Part shown: positions 63,862-64,000 of the stretch, piece after piece | Numbering within the stretch: position 1 is the first letter of the stretch | How the letters are laid out: each line of letters opens with the position of its first letter | Origin: CAIZGX01 sp044239865 | GTDB taxonomy: Bacteria > Bacteroidota > Bacteroidia > Flavobacteriales_D > Sanyastnellaceae | Assembly (NCBI GenBank): GCA_044239865.1 | Contig: JBIIAO010000001.1 | Location: 310,001-374,000, forward strand | Length of the DNA stretch: 64,000 bases | Reading direction: 5' to 3' | Made by a program: the position numbers and the translations under genes | Notes under the pieces: generated by a model | Told to the model about the DNA's origin: nothing | Seen by the model: the letters and a program-made list of their open reading frames with translations, nothing else | Databases searched by the model: none

Positions 63862-64000
63862 TTACAAATTCAAGACATCTTTCATGGTATACACGCCAGA
63901 CTTTCCATAAAGAAATTCCGCAGCGCGTATAGCACCCGCAGCAAATCCTTTTCGATTGTGCGCTTCGTGTTTCAATTCTATCGTATCAATTTCGCTCTTG
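63862..64000 (-). CDS. dapB: 4-hydroxy-tetrahydrodipicolinate reductase (partial, C-terminal 45 residues)
   Basis: Only the 3' end is in the window. The translated segment reads IDTIELKHEAHNRKGFAAG and ends YTMKDVLNL before TAA. The pattern of an Arg-Gly-Phe-Ala-x-Gly-Ala helix and a final M-x-D-V-L matches the C-terminus of DapB, an enzyme of lysine and diaminopimelate synthesis. It lies 24 nt upstream of lepB in the same direction. Confidence 0.85.
   Translation of the reverse strand, partial: KSEIDTIELKHEAHNRKGFAAGAIRAAEFLYGKSGVYTMKDVLNL

Overview
The window is bacterial chromosome from a member of the Bacteroidota, most probably order Flavobacteriales. The evidence is: Type IX secretion C-terminal sorting domains of both type A and type B, the gliding protein GldG, BamA/TamA-like and OmpA-like envelope proteins, near absence of Shine-Dalgarno sequences, and many copies of the Bacteroidota promoter -7 box TAnnTTTG. 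The family cannot be fixed from sequence reading alone. Most genes are housekeeping or envelope genes, tightly packed and frequently overlapping.

Layout. 1-5.6 kb: nuoA-G (respiratory complex I, minus strand, nuoG cut by the window edge). 5.7-9.8 kb: sucB-sucA (2-oxoglutarate dehydrogenase E2 and E1); the E3 gene lpd lies at 28.2 kb. 9.9-12.1 kb: purC and ffh. 12.2-16.1 kb: an outer-membrane-like protein and a large PKD/T9SS type B surface protein, separated by a short G-rich repeat array. 16.2-17.7 kb: moaC-mobA for molybdenum cofactor, matching a YdeP-like molybdopterin enzyme at 52.4 kb. 17.7-24.1 kb: PhoD-like phosphatase, RNase P RNA, methyltransferase, MFS transporter, UbiA prenyltransferase, MOSC protein, hemE. 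24.1-26.6 kb: two paralogous OmpA-family proteins. 26.6-33 kb: obg-adk, lpd, a cysteine-rich repeat protein, a cysteine desulfurase and a GlmM-like mutase. 33-40.2 kb: AcpH-like protein, MltF-like transglycosylase, lipoprotein, a secreted Porphyromonas-type deiminase, a glycosylasparaginase-like hydrolase, holA, an HsdR_N-domain protein. 40.2-46 kb: beta-barrel protein, subtilase, threonine aldolase, a higBA toxin-antitoxin pair, a T9SS cargo protein. 46-50.8 kb: CvfB-like S1 protein, RlmI-like methyltransferase, RecQ-like helicase. 50.8-52.4 kb: the one clearly accessory patch, an ORF6N-domain gene set between several families of short tandem and inverted repeats. 52.4-64 kb: ydeP, plsC, Omp85 protein, TrmH-family methyltransferase, gldG plus a DUF4340 gene, wbqC, lepB, and the 3' end of dapB.

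Three genome-wide habits stand out. First, exact or one-mismatch TAnnTTTG boxes end 5-7 nt before the start codon of many genes, predicting leaderless mRNAs; rnpB, whose 5' end can be placed from its P1 helix, calibrates this spacing. Second, ten of eleven convergent gene pairs are separated by 3 nt or less or overlap, five of them by sharing a 4-base double stop. Third, the non-coding space that does exist is largely made of repeats. The best candidate for something undescribed is the 50.8-52.4 kb repeat/ORF6N patch, with its alternating 48-bp array that runs up to the ydeP start codon.
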